NCBI GenBank assembly: GCA_964427425.1
Contig: CAYRUD010000001.1
Span: forward strand, 291,087 to 355,086
Length of the DNA: 64,000 bases
Reading direction: 5' to 3'
Source of the DNA: CAYRUD01 sp964427425
GTDB lineage: Bacteria; Chlamydiota; Chlamydiia; Chlamydiales; FEN-1388
The notes beneath the pieces are model-generated. The model worked only from the letters and a program-made list of their open reading frames with translations, did no database searches and had not been told where the DNA came from. Below, piece by piece: positions 44,587 to 53,781 of the stretch (position 1 is the first letter of the stretch; each line of letters begins with the position of its first letter). The translations under genes and the position numbers were made by a program.

Positions 44587-45804
44587 ATGGAGATTCCGCC
44601 TCGATCCACACAAGATGGTGTCAGCCCTCTAAAAGATGACTCCTCATTTGCCCCTCCCTCTCCAGAGCCGCCTTCTCCAATAACACAGAAATCATTCTTT
44701 GAACGAGCAAGCGCTATCGTCTCCTGGCTTTTAGGAGGCGCTCGCGCGAATAATGAGGCTGCTCATTCGCTACAAATCACCGAAGAAGAAAAAATAAAAT
44801 TGCAGCGAATCGGCGAGCTTAAAAAGTACTCGCATGAAGACGTTCTCTTGCGAGCTCGCGCAGTCATGAAAAAGTTGGAGATGACTAAAGAGGCTCTCGT
44901 AGAAGATTTTGGTGAAGCGGCGCTTGGATTTATATTTAGGCATATTGACCCTGTTATTCATAGCACGAAAACCCTCCTAACATCTTTAGAAGGTGTTGAT
45001 GAAAAGAGGGCAGAAGAGACAAAGGAGCTTTCTTCTTCTGATCAGTCAAGGGAAAATACACTCTCTCAATTGCTTGAAGGTGCTGTAGATGCTGTTGAAC
45101 TGTATGCTATCATGAATGACGAGGAGCATCTCAAACGGAGAATTTTGCACAACATCGAGCGTCATGCGTATCAAGCAGTTATTAAAGATATTCAAATATT
45201 AAAGGCCTATCAAACGACTGCGTCACAAGAGTTGGTTGTCTCTCATGCCCAAGCAAGTCACGAATTGGTCTCGTTAATTCAAAATGATTTAAGCCCTATC
45301 ATCAATCAATTAGAGGAGTTGATCGAAGAGTTTCCTCACTCGTATGATTTTGGCAAACTCTTCGAGTGGCGACGAATTTTTGATGAAAAGAGAAACTCTC
45401 TTGTCTGTCTTGCCACATTCTTGGTTGATCTTCATCTCATGCGCTACTCATTCTTTGCTCCATATTACGGAACACATGGCGCTAAAGAAAGTGAGGGATT
45501 AGCAGCGGAAAGGGTGATTTTTGTTACTGATAGTCAGGTGGGCGATTCTGCAGCTCTCTTAAATGAGTTTGTTGAGATAGAGGCCATCTTCATTCATCTG
45601 AAGAAGCAATTGAGTAAGGTACAAGATTCGGCTTTGGAAGCTCAGCTCCAAGAAGCTATTCGCGAGATGTATGTATTGCTCACGAGTTTTGACTCACTAG
45701 CAATAGTAACTGCTCATGATATAAAGAGCTTTGCTGCTCGAGGCGAGATTATTAGAAGTCATTTAAGTCAGATAGCCTTATTCAAAGACCTGCCTATAAT
45801 CTAA
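44587..45804 (+). CDS. Unrecognised 405-residue helical protein
   Basis: Begins with a Pro/Ser-rich segment (residues 1-35), then is almost entirely helical, with strong coiled-coil heptads near 140-300 (ESLLTSLEGVDEKRAEETKEL-type composition). No signal peptide or membrane segment except a weak hydrophobic patch at SAIVSWLLGGA (43-53). No family recognised. The Pro/Ser-rich N-terminus before a helical body is common among type III effectors of Chlamydiae, but that is only a resemblance. It converges with the TraB-domain gene with a five-base gap. Confidence 0.6.
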   Translation: MEIPPRSTQDGVSPLKDDSSFAPPSPEPPSPITQKSFFERASAIVSWLLGGARANNEAAHSLQITEEEKIKLQRIGELKKYSHEDVLLRARAVMKKLEMTKEALVEDFGEAALGFIFRHIDPVIHSTKTLLTSLEGVDEKRAEETKELSSSDQSRENTLSQLLEGAVDAVELYAIMNDEEHLKRRILHNIERHAYQAVIKDIQILKAYQTTASQELVVSHAQASHELVSLIQNDLSPIINQLEELIEEFPHSYDFGKLFEWRRIFDEKRNSLVCLATFLVDLHLMRYSFFAPYYGTHGAKESEGLAAERVIFVTDSQVGDSAALLNEFVEIEAIFIHLKKQLSKVQDSALEAQLQEAIREMYVLLTSFDSLAIVTAHDIKSFAARGEIIRSHLSQIALFKDLPII

Positions 45805-45809
45805 AGTTG

Positions 45810-47747
45810 CTACATCGGCAGATCGTCCAAAAATTCAAAAATATAATCTTTGGCGATCGATCTTCTTTCTTTACTATCAAGGACATGAAAAGTCTTAAGC
45901 CTATTTATCCGCCGTTCGGAGAATTTTTTTATTGGTATATAGAGGATTTTGCGTCCACGAAGGGCTGCATAGTGTCGGAGAGTCTCAGAGGGTGAGCTTG
46001 GAGCTGAATAGATGACTAATGGCTCTTGTGAATAATCGATAGCAGCGGCAAGAAGGATATCTTGGCGAAGATGAAGGCTTGAGGTGTAATCTCGATCACT
46101 CCAGACATTCATGAGTCTTCCAGGGGGATATGATAGGAGAAAACCGCCATATGTACAGCGCGCAATCCCAGGGCCTATTATGCCTTGATGTGGATGTGAT
46201 GCGTAGAGGGCCATATCAGATTCTTGAGTGTGTTCTCCATGCCATGTGATCACCCAAGGAAAAAGCTCATGATCTTTTTGAAGGGTCTCTTCAGAATCTT
46301 CGTGGAAGATAACAACACAGGATCCAACCTTGCCTTTAGGTGCTTTTATCCGCTTAACATAGAGGCCAAGCTCGCCATCTTGTTTTGAGAATCGATTGCG
46401 TATAGTCTCTCGAACATCTATCCCATCTTCCATGCTCGTTGAGAATGGGATGGTGACGGTTGCCTCTTCCGCTAAAAGATCGACCCCTCTTTTTTTTAAA
46501 ACCTCTCCGAATGATTCGACAATGCTATCCTCAGGTGGATAGGAGCATATAGAAAAGGAGGAGGAAAATGATTTTTCAGTATATTTTTCTCTTTGTAAAG
46601 CTTTTTGGAAGAGCTGGCTTTTCTCTGATGGAAGGGTTGGCCGGAAACGAATAGTTGTCTGATTTCCCCATAGGTCTTTGGGTTCAATGTCTACTTCAGG
46701 GATATTCTCTACGTTACTTGTGAAAGGGTAGTGCGTTAGCTTCTTCCAAAAATTATATGCCGCTTTTTGTCCCAGCATTCCCTGCACGGATTCAATCAAC
46801 TCAACTGTCTCTCCAATGAGTAATCCGCGGACACGACTTAAACGTTTCAGGTAAGAGAGGGCTTTCGCTTGCTTTTGAAGTGGAAAATGAATACCTCGGA
46901 AAGGTGTATCATCATCCGTGCTTTTTTCGGACGCTAGAGTGGAAAATGTCTCATCGAGAAGATCAGCGTAGACTTCGAGTTTATCGATGATAGCAACATC
47001 TGCTGAGGCGTCTTTTTTTTGTATGAGACTTTCTCTCCAAGTCTCGTAGGCTCTTGTGAGATAGCCAGGGGTTTTCATTACCTCGCGTATCTTTTCATCG
47101 TTATAGGTCACAATATCGGTGTGGAAGGAATACGCTTGAGGCATGTCTTGATGAGCCTCGAACTTTTTTTGACGTATAAGAGAGCTAATACGAAAGAGAT
47201 GGTGCATGCCGACTATAGCGACTACTTTGCCATGACGTAATGAGAGATGGAAAATCTCTTTGGCCATGTGGCTTTCTCTCATATCATCAAAAGGCGTTAC
47301 TGGGATAGGTCTTGAAGACTGTGGCTGAAAGAGTGAAAATTCAACGTATTTTTCTAACCCTAATGTCACGATCGCATATGGATCGACAAGAGGATCTGCG
47401 AAATTTGGATAGTTTATAATATCGAGATCTACGGAGTAAAAAGGGATCTCTAAATCAAGGGCAGCTCTAGCTCCTTCGACAAGTGGATCGCATGGCTCTA
47501 TAGGGATGAATATAGTCTCTTCAGGAATAGATGTGTCAAGGGCTCTACGCCGTACTGCCGAAAGGTAGGGGAGTCGATTGATTGCGGCTTGAAATGCCTC
47601 ATGGCATGAAGCTGGAATCTCAAGAGCTACAGCGTCAGGCTTTATTGAGAGGATTGTCTTTAATACTTCTGACGCTGACTCAATGCTATAATGAAGTGCG
47701 GGGACTAAAAAGATCTCATCGGTAACAGCAAGGGAGAATGGCTTCAT
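45810..47747 (-). CDS. Large protein with N-terminal TraB-like domain
   Basis: The N-terminal about 210 residues match the TraB/PrgY/GumN pattern: PALHYSIESASEVLKTI with His19, KPDAVALEI (36-44), DMRESHMAKEIF (155-166), then VVAIVGMHHLFR (175-186). In that family the Glu, Arg-Glu and terminal His form the putative active site. The remaining 430 residues (LLIGETVELIESVQGMLGQKA ... CTYGGFLLSYPPGRLMNVWSDRDYTS) match nothing I know. No signal peptide. It lies 29 bases after the MoxR-like ATPase gene on the same strand, almost surely one operon. The pair suggests an ATPase-remodelled TraB-domain complex of unknown function. Confidence 0.65.
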   Translation of the reverse strand: MKPFSLAVTDEIFLVPALHYSIESASEVLKTILSIKPDAVALEIPASCHEAFQAAINRLPYLSAVRRRALDTSIPEETIFIPIEPCDPLVEGARAALDLEIPFYSVDLDIINYPNFADPLVDPYAIVTLGLEKYVEFSLFQPQSSRPIPVTPFDDMRESHMAKEIFHLSLRHGKVVAIVGMHHLFRISSLIRQKKFEAHQDMPQAYSFHTDIVTYNDEKIREVMKTPGYLTRAYETWRESLIQKKDASADVAIIDKLEVYADLLDETFSTLASEKSTDDDTPFRGIHFPLQKQAKALSYLKRLSRVRGLLIGETVELIESVQGMLGQKAAYNFWKKLTHYPFTSNVENIPEVDIEPKDLWGNQTTIRFRPTLPSEKSQLFQKALQREKYTEKSFSSSFSICSYPPEDSIVESFGEVLKKRGVDLLAEEATVTIPFSTSMEDGIDVRETIRNRFSKQDGELGLYVKRIKAPKGKVGSCVVIFHEDSEETLQKDHELFPWVITWHGEHTQESDMALYASHPHQGIIGPGIARCTYGGFLLSYPPGRLMNVWSDRDYTSSLHLRQDILLAAAIDYSQEPLVIYSAPSSPSETLRHYAALRGRKILYIPIKKFSERRINRLKTFHVLDSKERRSIAKDYIFEFLDDLPM

Positions 47748-47776
47748 AACAATAATCTCATATCCCCATTCGCGTG

Positions 47777-48673
47777 TTATTCAATAAAGTCTGTGAAGGA
47801 GTCTTCTCCAACAGTCATTGCTATAGCTTGGCGGATGATCGCTGCTCGCTCCTCCATGCTAATCTCATTTTTTGAGAGAGTTGCAAGCCTCTTTGCGGCA
47901 TAGCGAGCAATATTTATACCATCTCTGACGGTGTAGCGCTCATCTCGCATATGAGCGTTTTGCAAGAATGAGACAACGTAGTCGATGACATCCTCTTCGA
48001 CGAATGGGAGATTTTCTCTCATAATGCGCTTTTCTTCTTCTCTATCAGGAAAATCGACAAAGATCTCTGGCTTGAGGCGGGAGAGGATATACTCTGGAAG
48101 CTCGAAGGTCGTCGCGTCATCATTCGTTGTTGTCGCAAAGCGAAAGTCAGGATGCGCATGGATTTTCACCCCAGCTACGATCGATTCTATATATCGTCGT
48201 GAATCGAGAAGGGGAGCCAATGACGCCCAAGCTTTTTCGCTCATCCTATTTCCTTCATCTAGTATGCAAACTCCTCCTCGTATCATAGCCGATACGAGAG
48301 CTGAGGCGACATATCGAATGTTGCCGCCTTTATCGATGACAGGTGTGATGAGGAGATCTTCTGGGCGGGTATCGATCGTGCATTGAAAAATATAAAGAGG
48401 AAGTCCGAGTTTTTTCGCGGCAATTGAGGCAAGAGTCGTCTTTCCGACTCCCGGTTTTCCTATAAGACGGGGGTGGAGGGGAAGATCATCTGGGTGGATG
48501 ACAAACCATGAAGCTAATAGCTGATCGAGAATTTCTCTTTGTCCAATCCAATCTACATGAGGAGGAGAGTCTGGGCAAGAAAGATAGATCTCCACTCCCT
48601 GGATCAAGATTTTATCTTCATGATCTTCCGAGGGCAGTTGAGGTCTTCTTTCGCCATTTCGTGGCTTTGCCAT
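47777..48673 (-). CDS. MoxR-like AAA+ ATPase
   Basis: A 298-residue AAA+ ATPase of the MoxR/AAA_5 type. Walker A is GKPGVGKT (72-79), Walker B GGVCILDEGNR (134-142), then the sensor-like RFATTTNDDATTFELPEYILSRLKPEIFV segment with the Arg-rich finger. Proteins of this group remodel or activate partner proteins, usually with a von Willebrand factor A partner. No such partner gene is adjacent; instead the TraB-domain gene follows. A 42-residue N-terminal lead precedes the ATPase fold. Confidence 0.87.
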   Translation of the reverse strand: MAKPRNGERRPQLPSEDHEDKILIQGVEIYLSCPDSPPHVDWIGQREILDQLLASWFVIHPDDLPLHPRLIGKPGVGKTTLASIAAKKLGLPLYIFQCTIDTRPEDLLITPVIDKGGNIRYVASALVSAMIRGGVCILDEGNRMSEKAWASLAPLLDSRRYIESIVAGVKIHAHPDFRFATTTNDDATTFELPEYILSRLKPEIFVDFPDREEEKRIMRENLPFVEEDVIDYVVSFLQNAHMRDERYTVRDGINIARYAAKRLATLSKNEISMEERAAIIRQAIAMTVGEDSFTDFIE

Positions 48674-48737
48674 GATTTCTCACTCCTTTTTTCTATCAAA
48701 CATTAAAGTCTCTACAGGTAATGATCACTTAATGGTT

Positions 48738-49535
48738 TTAGCATTCATCTGATTTTTCTTCTGCCTTATGGCTACCATAGAGAAGAGAGGCGGAAGCTAA
48801 ATTATCACGAGCATGAGGATAGATCTCTTCAATGGTATCAATCAACTGATCTGTTTGCTTTCTCATAGAATTTTGCCCAACGGGACAGCGACATGTAATA
48901 CGGCGGAACCCGTAGTGCTGAGCAAATGTCGTGATCTCTTGCTCGCTCACAAAAATGAGGGGGCGAAGAATGGTAATACCATATTTTACCATGTTGATTT
49001 TGGGGAGGAGCCCTGCAAATTCGCCTTTATGAAGAAGATTCATAAGGAGCGTTTGAGCGTTATCATCTTTGTGGTGGCCAAAGCAGATTTTCGTCGCTCC
49101 ACTCTCTTTCGCTGCTTGGAATATAAGAGAGCGCCTCTCTCTTGAGCAGCTATAGCATTCTAAATTTTCTAGCGTCTTCGTCGATTCTTTACGAATAAGT
49201 GGGATATTCAAGGATCTGCATGCTTCATCGATAAATGAGCTGCCAACTCCAGCTCCACAGCTGAAGGTGCCAGAGACGTGAATTGCTACGATTTTAAACG
49301 GAGGAAATCCTCTTCCGCTGATAGCGGCTAAAAGAAAGAGGAGGGTAAGGCTATCTTTTCCGCCGCTTAAGGCCAAGGCTATTGTCTCATCTTTTTCGTC
49401 GATCATAGAAAAGTCGTACATCGCTTTTCTGACCATGCTTTCCATTTTTTTTCCAACACCGGTCCAAGGGGGAACTGGCGGAGAAAAAAGAGGGGAACTA
49501 TCTGAGGACGAGTGTGATGGGATAATTGGGAGCAT
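48738..49535 (-). CDS. TtcA-like tRNA 2-thiolation ATPase
   Basis: ATP pyrophosphatase of the TtcA family (2-thiocytidine or a similar thio-modification of tRNA). The PP-loop is ALSGGKDSLTL (SGGKDS at 57-62), with Cys127 and Cys130 in ECYSCSRERR, FGHHKDDNAQTLLMNLLHKGEFAGLLP, then CRCP (215-218) supplying the third cluster Cys. These are the ligands of the [4Fe-4S] cluster in TtcA. The first 30 residues are Ser/Pro-rich. Exact tRNA target not assignable. Confidence 0.85.
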   Translation of the reverse strand: MLPIIPSHSSSDSSPLFSPPVPPWTGVGKKMESMVRKAMYDFSMIDEKDETIALALSGGKDSLTLLFLLAAISGRGFPPFKIVAIHVSGTFSCGAGVGSSFIDEACRSLNIPLIRKESTKTLENLECYSCSRERRSLIFQAAKESGATKICFGHHKDDNAQTLLMNLLHKGEFAGLLPKINMVKYGITILRPLIFVSEQEITTFAQHYGFRRITCRCPVGQNSMRKQTDQLIDTIEEIYPHARDNLASASLLYGSHKAEEKSDEC

Positions 49536-49639
49536 GTATGCAAAAGGTTCGTAGTTAATAATTTAAATTATTGAGCCTCTTATGCTATCTTGAACTACAT
49601 CGGCTGTCAAAGTAATTTCAATGAGAAGTACGCATTCTT

Positions 49640-50041
49640 ATGACAAAAATAAATAGAAATGACCTCTGTCCTTGCGGATCCGGTAAGAAATATAAAAAGT
49701 GCTGTGAATTGAAAGAAGTTGAAAAGAAGAAAAAGAGAGCTCTTGGGCTAAAGGGAATGAGCCTCAAATTGAAAAACCCAGGCTCTCCAATGGTTTCATT
49801 AGCCAATAAAGTTTTCTCAGTTCTCTCTACCAGTATGGATCAACCTGTGAAAAAGTCTCTTTCACAGCATGTTGTAACCTCAAAGCAGTCAGGTGAAGGA
49901 CACTGCCACGGAGATTCCTGCGGCTGTCATGTAACAGAAGAAGAGATTCTTCGTCATGAAGAGGAAGAACGAGCAAAAAAGCGCGGGTATCGAACGCTTG
50001 AAGAACTTATTGGAGTTGAAGACGAGGAAAATCAAAAATAA
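49640..50041 (+). CDS. SEC-C zinc-motif protein
   Basis: A 133-residue basic-then-acidic protein. Residues 6-22 are the SEC-C motif (RNDLCPCGSGKKYKKCC), a zinc finger also found at the SecA C-terminus. The middle contains a second Cys/His cluster (GHCHGDSCGCHV). The end is acidic. Small SEC-C proteins are often seen beside translation or export functions; function here unknown. Start ATG at 49640 precedes the motif by five residues. Confidence 0.75.
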   Translation: MTKINRNDLCPCGSGKKYKKCCELKEVEKKKKRALGLKGMSLKLKNPGSPMVSLANKVFSVLSTSMDQPVKKSLSQHVVTSKQSGEGHCHGDSCGCHVTEEEILRHEEEERAKKRGYRTLEELIGVEDEENQK

Positions 50042-50193
50042 GACATCTTATTCGTAATGATTGAGAGTTAAGCCTTTCAGTGCATTCAACTTCTTTTAAT
50101 TGAGTAAAAATAGGATAGCATGATAGTCTGCATGCATCTTTCTTGATGTTGAAGCATCAACGTCAAAAAAATACATGCCTAAGGAACATGCAT

Positions 50194-50266
50194 GCTGACA
50201 TAGCTCAACTGGTAGAGCACTCGACTTGTAATCGAGCGGTTGTGGGTTCAAGTCCTACTGTCAGCA
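50194..50266 (+). tRNA. tRNA-Thr (anticodon TGT)
   Basis: Acceptor GCTGACA/TGTCAGC, D-arm GCTCAACTGGTAGAGC, anticodon stem CTCGA/TCGAG with loop CTTGTAA, T-loop TTCAAGT, discriminator A; no encoded CCA. Confidence 0.95.
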
Positions 50267-50302
50267 ATCCTTTTTCATCACATCCTTCTCCTCATTTCCC
50301 TC

Positions 50303-50384
50303 GGGGGTATCGCATAGCGGCAATTGCAAGGGACTGTAAATCCCTCGACTTCGGTCTCCGTTGGTTCGAGTCCAACTGCCCCCA
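50303..50384 (+). tRNA. tRNA-Tyr (anticodon GTA)
   Basis: Long-variable-arm tRNA: acceptor GGGGGTA/TGCCCCC, anticodon stem GGGA/TCCC around CTGTAAA, variable stem CGACTTCGGTCTCCG, T-loop TTCGAGT, discriminator A. It lies 36 bases after tRNA-Thr; in many bacteria this pair precedes tuf, which is not here. Confidence 0.93.
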
Positions 50385-50650
50385 CACTTTATCTATAGTC
50401 TAGTCTCAAGATCCTTCCAGTTAAAGCCTACTAAAGCAGTAAATGATTCATATGTCTTGATGGAAAGGCTCTTGCCATCAAATCTTAAGATTAAAAACAC
50501 GATATCCAAGTGTTAGTGAATACGTATAGATATGTAATCAAAAATCAACTTATTGCTCTTTGTTGAATAGGGGATAGCGCAAATTGCTCTTACGTATCTT
50601 TATATATTTTCAGTATGCTCGCCTGTACCTTTAACTTAGGAAAGATTTAT

Positions 50651-51802
50651 ATGAAGCGTGCGCTTTTATTTTTAGCTGGTCTTGTATCACTGGCTCTGGT
50701 GCTTACAAATACACAATCTTTTGCAGAAAGTGCTGACGTTAATGTAGATGCTCACAAACCTTATGTTGTTTCTTATCTAAAAGACCTTGAAGAGCAGGGA
50801 TATTGTGTCATTCCACAGGTGCTCTCAATTTCGGAAGCGGAAATATTATATCAGCGTGTCTGGCATGAGTTTATTGAGAAAGCTTGGCCGAATTGCAGGA
50901 TGGACGACAGAAGTAACTGGAAAGAAGTATTTCCGATACATAACAAAATGGGGATCTTTGCAGGCCCCGCAGGTCAGACTCAAGTGATGTGGGACTTAAG
51001 GCAAGATCCCCGCATTGTTGATGTTTTTGCCCAGATATGGAATACCCAAGATCTCATCGTGAGTATGGACGGATTATCCTTCATGTGTCCTCCAGAAATA
51101 AGGGAAGGTTATATTGAATCATGGCCTCATGTCGATCAAGCAATCTTACGACGACAAGATAACGTTGCACATAGCAATAATGCACCCATTGGCTTTGTTA
51201 GTGAATCGATATTGAAAACGCAACCATACACTATTCAAGGACAATTTTTATTTGAGGATTCTTTTGAGGGTGATGGAGGATTTTACTGCATTCCAAAGTC
51301 GCATCTTAGGTTCGCTGAGTTTGCTCCTCAAGTAGAAGAGGTGATGAGTAAAATAACTAATGGCTTTGAAAGAAGAAAAGCTCGAACTAAATTTTTAGAA
51401 GATTTTTTTAATAACAATATAGATGAGTCTGGGGCTCCTTATTACAAGAAGCATATTACAGCTCCTCGAGGGTCGCTTATTTTGTGGGATTCAAGAACGA
51501 TACATTGGAATCAACACGCAAGTAAGGATAGACCTTCAAGTGATAATCCAAAAGTACGAATGGTTGGCTACCTATGCTATGTCCCAAAGGCCAGAATGAC
51601 AGAAGAAGGAAGAATTCGTAGGTTGGAGGCTTTTGAAAAAGGTGTGTCTACCGGCCACAATCCCGCTTATCCAGAACTCAAATATACCAAAGACCACATA
51701 TATAAGGAGTTCGAGCAATATCTAGAAGATCCAAGCTACAATCAACCAGAAATCAGTTTGACCCCATTGGGGGAATCTTTATTGGGCGTAACTAATCCAT
51801 AG
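50651..51802 (+). CDS. Secreted phytanoyl-CoA dioxygenase (PhyH)-like protein
   Basis: Fe(II)/2-oxoglutarate oxygenase fold. In numbering from this start, the 2-His-1-Asp triad is seen as His160 and Asp162 (WPHVDQ) and His285 (SRTIHWN), with the 2-oxoglutarate-binding Arg303 in NPKVRMVGY. The start at 50651 has AGGA about nine bases upstream and opens a clear signal peptide (KRALLFLAGLVSLALVLTNTQSFA, cut near residue 24). An in-frame ATG at 50615 would bury it. Most PhyH enzymes are cytosolic; a Sec-exported one is unusual. Its substrate is unknown. Confidence 0.82.
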   Translation: MKRALLFLAGLVSLALVLTNTQSFAESADVNVDAHKPYVVSYLKDLEEQGYCVIPQVLSISEAEILYQRVWHEFIEKAWPNCRMDDRSNWKEVFPIHNKMGIFAGPAGQTQVMWDLRQDPRIVDVFAQIWNTQDLIVSMDGLSFMCPPEIREGYIESWPHVDQAILRRQDNVAHSNNAPIGFVSESILKTQPYTIQGQFLFEDSFEGDGGFYCIPKSHLRFAEFAPQVEEVMSKITNGFERRKARTKFLEDFFNNNIDESGAPYYKKHITAPRGSLILWDSRTIHWNQHASKDRPSSDNPKVRMVGYLCYVPKARMTEEGRIRRLEAFEKGVSTGHNPAYPELKYTKDHIYKEFEQYLEDPSYNQPEISLTPLGESLLGVTNP

Positions 51803-52118
51803 CAGAAAAATCCCGTCCGATTGTAGAGGTCGAATTGTAAAGCAATCACGGCATATAGGTCAGACTCGAACATCATGACGTTAATGAAACGATACAAGCA
51901 AAAAAGATCGCGAATCTGCTGAGCTAGTAAACAGTATTTATCCAAGATCTTATCTGTAAGCGAACATCTTCAAGATGTTCGCTTACACGTCTATCCTACG
52001 TATTTGTGGCTTACATATGTTAATTCTGGATCTGGTAAACTCGCTGCAAAAGCCTATATAGGGTTTATTATTCGATATCATAGATTTAAGAGGCTAAACC
52101 TACTTTGGAGTGATGAGA
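51803..52118. other. Gene-free 316-base spacer with a 31-base palindrome
   Basis: No credible gene lies here. The palindrome at 51956-51986 is a perfect 15-base inverted repeat with a single central base (GTAAGCGAACATCTT/AAGATGTTCGCTTAC). It is a hairpin or a dyad site; no T-run follows either arm. A PhyH gene terminator is the modest reading. Confidence 0.5.
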
Positions 52119-52481
52119 ATGAGCTGTCATGTGCAATATACAAGGGTTTCAGATAATAAATATGTGAACACAACCTGTGAGCAGGCTTTCGATGATTTGA
52201 TACAAGAGCTCCTTATTCGAGGAAGAAAAGATATTCAAGAGAAAAAGAGCTCTACTCTTGGGACATCATTGCTCAAAGAGATGGCAGAGAAAGAGCCTTT
52301 TGCGATTAATCTCAAGGCAGAAAGGCGGTGGCAGCATTCAGGGGAAGTTAAGGTACAATGTGAGAAGCTCGATTTAAAGAGATTTATTGTTCTTGTGGGA
52401 GCTTTTAACAAGTGCGATACGGCATTATCTCTTCGTCAGAGAATCGAGTGGTTGAATCAATCGATGAGAGAAAGGCAGTAG
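52119..52481 (+). CDS. Small unknown protein, member of a local duplicated family (copy 1)
   Basis: A 120-residue basic protein starting MSCHVQYTRVSDNKYVNTTC. GGAG lies eight bases before this ATG, and the start aligns with copy 2 at 53950. The two share MSC-x-V-(3)-TR-(V/I)-SD in the first 12 residues and a similar helical second half. No signal peptide or known motif. A terminator hairpin lies about 60 bases after it. Confidence 0.6.
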   Translation: MSCHVQYTRVSDNKYVNTTCEQAFDDLIQELLIRGRKDIQEKKSSTLGTSLLKEMAEKEPFAINLKAERRWQHSGEVKVQCEKLDLKRFIVLVGAFNKCDTALSLRQRIEWLNQSMRERQ

Positions 52482-52540
52482 TAGATGGCTTGAGTGTCAT
52501 TCATGATTTGCTTTGTTCAATTGTTTTCCTAATACTTAAT

Positions 52541-52580
52541 AACAGCCAAGAGCGCGAGAGCAGGTGCTCTTGGTTGTTTT
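52541..52580 (+). terminator. Terminator after the first small-family gene
   Basis: CCAAGAGC / GCTCTTGG stem extended by AACA...TGTT, then TTGTTTTG; stem begins about 60 bases past the stop codon at 52481. Confidence 0.7.
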
Positions 52581-52603
52581 GAGTCTAATTGCTCTCTGTA
52601 TTG

Positions 52604-53107
52604 CTATAAAGATGAATATCGATGTGGTGGCAGCCAAGTTCCAAGAAAAGGCAGACACTCCGAGTTGTAGAACGAGGCGATCAAACTGGCCTCGCTGAGA
52701 GCCTCTTGCTGACTTCCGCCAAGTTTTAAGGGCCCTTTTTGAGTTAATACGTTAACTCTGTCAGCATATACTGCTGCAGGAAACCATACATTGCAGTCTT
52801 GCTTAATTATTGTAAGTATCGGCTTATCAATTTTGGGCTCGTACAAGGTGCTGTCGTATGAGATGTTTTTAGATTTTGCGAAAAGTTTGGCTGTAGTTTG
52901 AGCAACTTTTAGATCAGTCTCCAGGCGCGTTGAGATAAATTCTTTCTTTTTCTCGTCAAAATGAGCTGCGACAAAGCAATTTGCGAGTCTTAGAACGCAG
53001 GTAAACTCAGTTGATTGAGATTTCATTCCTATTAATAGTGGCATGTATCTAATCCCTTCAAAACGAAACGTTTCCTCGTTTAAGTTTAAAACGGCCCTAG
53101 CAGGCAT
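52604..53107 (-). CDS. Unknown protein, 167 residues
   Basis: Soluble alpha/beta protein with no recognised motif; it contains LRLANCFVAAHFDEKKKEFISTRLETDLKV near the middle and a C-terminal FLGTWLPPHRY. It sits on the minus strand between the two copies of the small duplicated family, with a convergent neighbour 123 bases away. No ribosome-binding site stands out before the ATG at 53107. Homology to any characterised family not seen. Confidence 0.5.
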   Translation of the reverse strand: MPARAVLNLNEETFRFEGIRYMPLLIGMKSQSTEFTCVLRLANCFVAAHFDEKKKEFISTRLETDLKVAQTTAKLFAKSKNISYDSTLYEPKIDKPILTIIKQDCNVWFPAAVYADRVNVLTQKGPLKLGGSQQEALSEASLIASFYNSECLPFLGTWLPPHRYSSL

Positions 53108-53307
53108 TCTCTCTGTTGCGAAAATACGGATTAGGAAGACTTATATCCTCATACTTTAAAATTGTTAAAGTATTTGATTTAGGATGGTCTTAAGCGCACT
53201 CATATCGGTTAAAATTGCCTAAGAGATAGAGGCAATCTATTCAATAACCCATTGAAATGAAGTAGTACATACATATCACTCGGCGAGCTTAGGAATAGAC
53301 AACAAGG

Positions 53308-53781
53308 ATGATTGATATTGAAAAACTTATTGAGAAGATAGCCGTGCTAGATGGATCTCTGAGGGATATTTATATCCATAATGTGGCTTTAGATGATTGG
53401 GATCGGCTTATAGCAATTTTAAAAGCGAATTATCAATTGCAGTGCGACGAGAAGATGATTCCTGATTCAATACGGAAGATAATCCCTATACAGCAAGAGA
53501 GAGGGTTTCTTCTCAAGATTATGATTGGCGAAGGAGTTGTGGCACACTGCCATTTTTACGTTTCCGAGGATGAGTATGATCGGATTGAACTCGATCTTGA
53601 TCCGCGTGAGCTACAATCGACAAGAGCGATCGAGCGCGTGTTACATCTCATGCGCACATTAGGAGATTCTCTTATGAAGGATGTTTTTCTTACTGCCGAG
53701 AACTCCATAGAGGAAATATATCTTTCGTATTCGCCTCTTAAGTGCGAATTTTTCTCTTATTGGGACGATGATGAGAAATAA
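53308..53781 (+). CDS. Unknown protein, 157 residues
   Basis: Acidic soluble protein (MIDIEKLIEKIAVLDGSLRD..., ending YWDDDEK). The shape (short, acidic, with a beta-rich middle GFLLKIMIGEGVVAHCHFYVSEDEYDRIELD) is like polymorphic-toxin immunity proteins, but that is only a compositional likeness; no toxin is adjacent. AAGGATG-type purines precede the start. It lies between the duplicated small genes. Confidence 0.5.
   Translation: MIDIEKLIEKIAVLDGSLRDIYIHNVALDDWDRLIAILKANYQLQCDEKMIPDSIRKIIPIQQERGFLLKIMIGEGVVAHCHFYVSEDEYDRIELDLDPRELQSTRAIERVLHLMRTLGDSLMKDVFLTAENSIEEIYLSYSPLKCEFFSYWDDDEK

Noticed and set aside
44587..45804. Call as an Inc-type inclusion membrane protein
   Set aside because: Lacks the paired hydrophobic lobe; only an 11-residue weakly hydrophobic patch.
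50194..50384. Integrative element att site at the tRNA-Thr/Tyr pair
   Set aside because: No integrase gene and no second copy of a tRNA 3' end was seen within the window.
53308..53781. Naming the 157-residue protein as an immunity protein
   Set aside because: Only acidic composition supports it; no toxin gene adjacent and no recognised immunity family motif.
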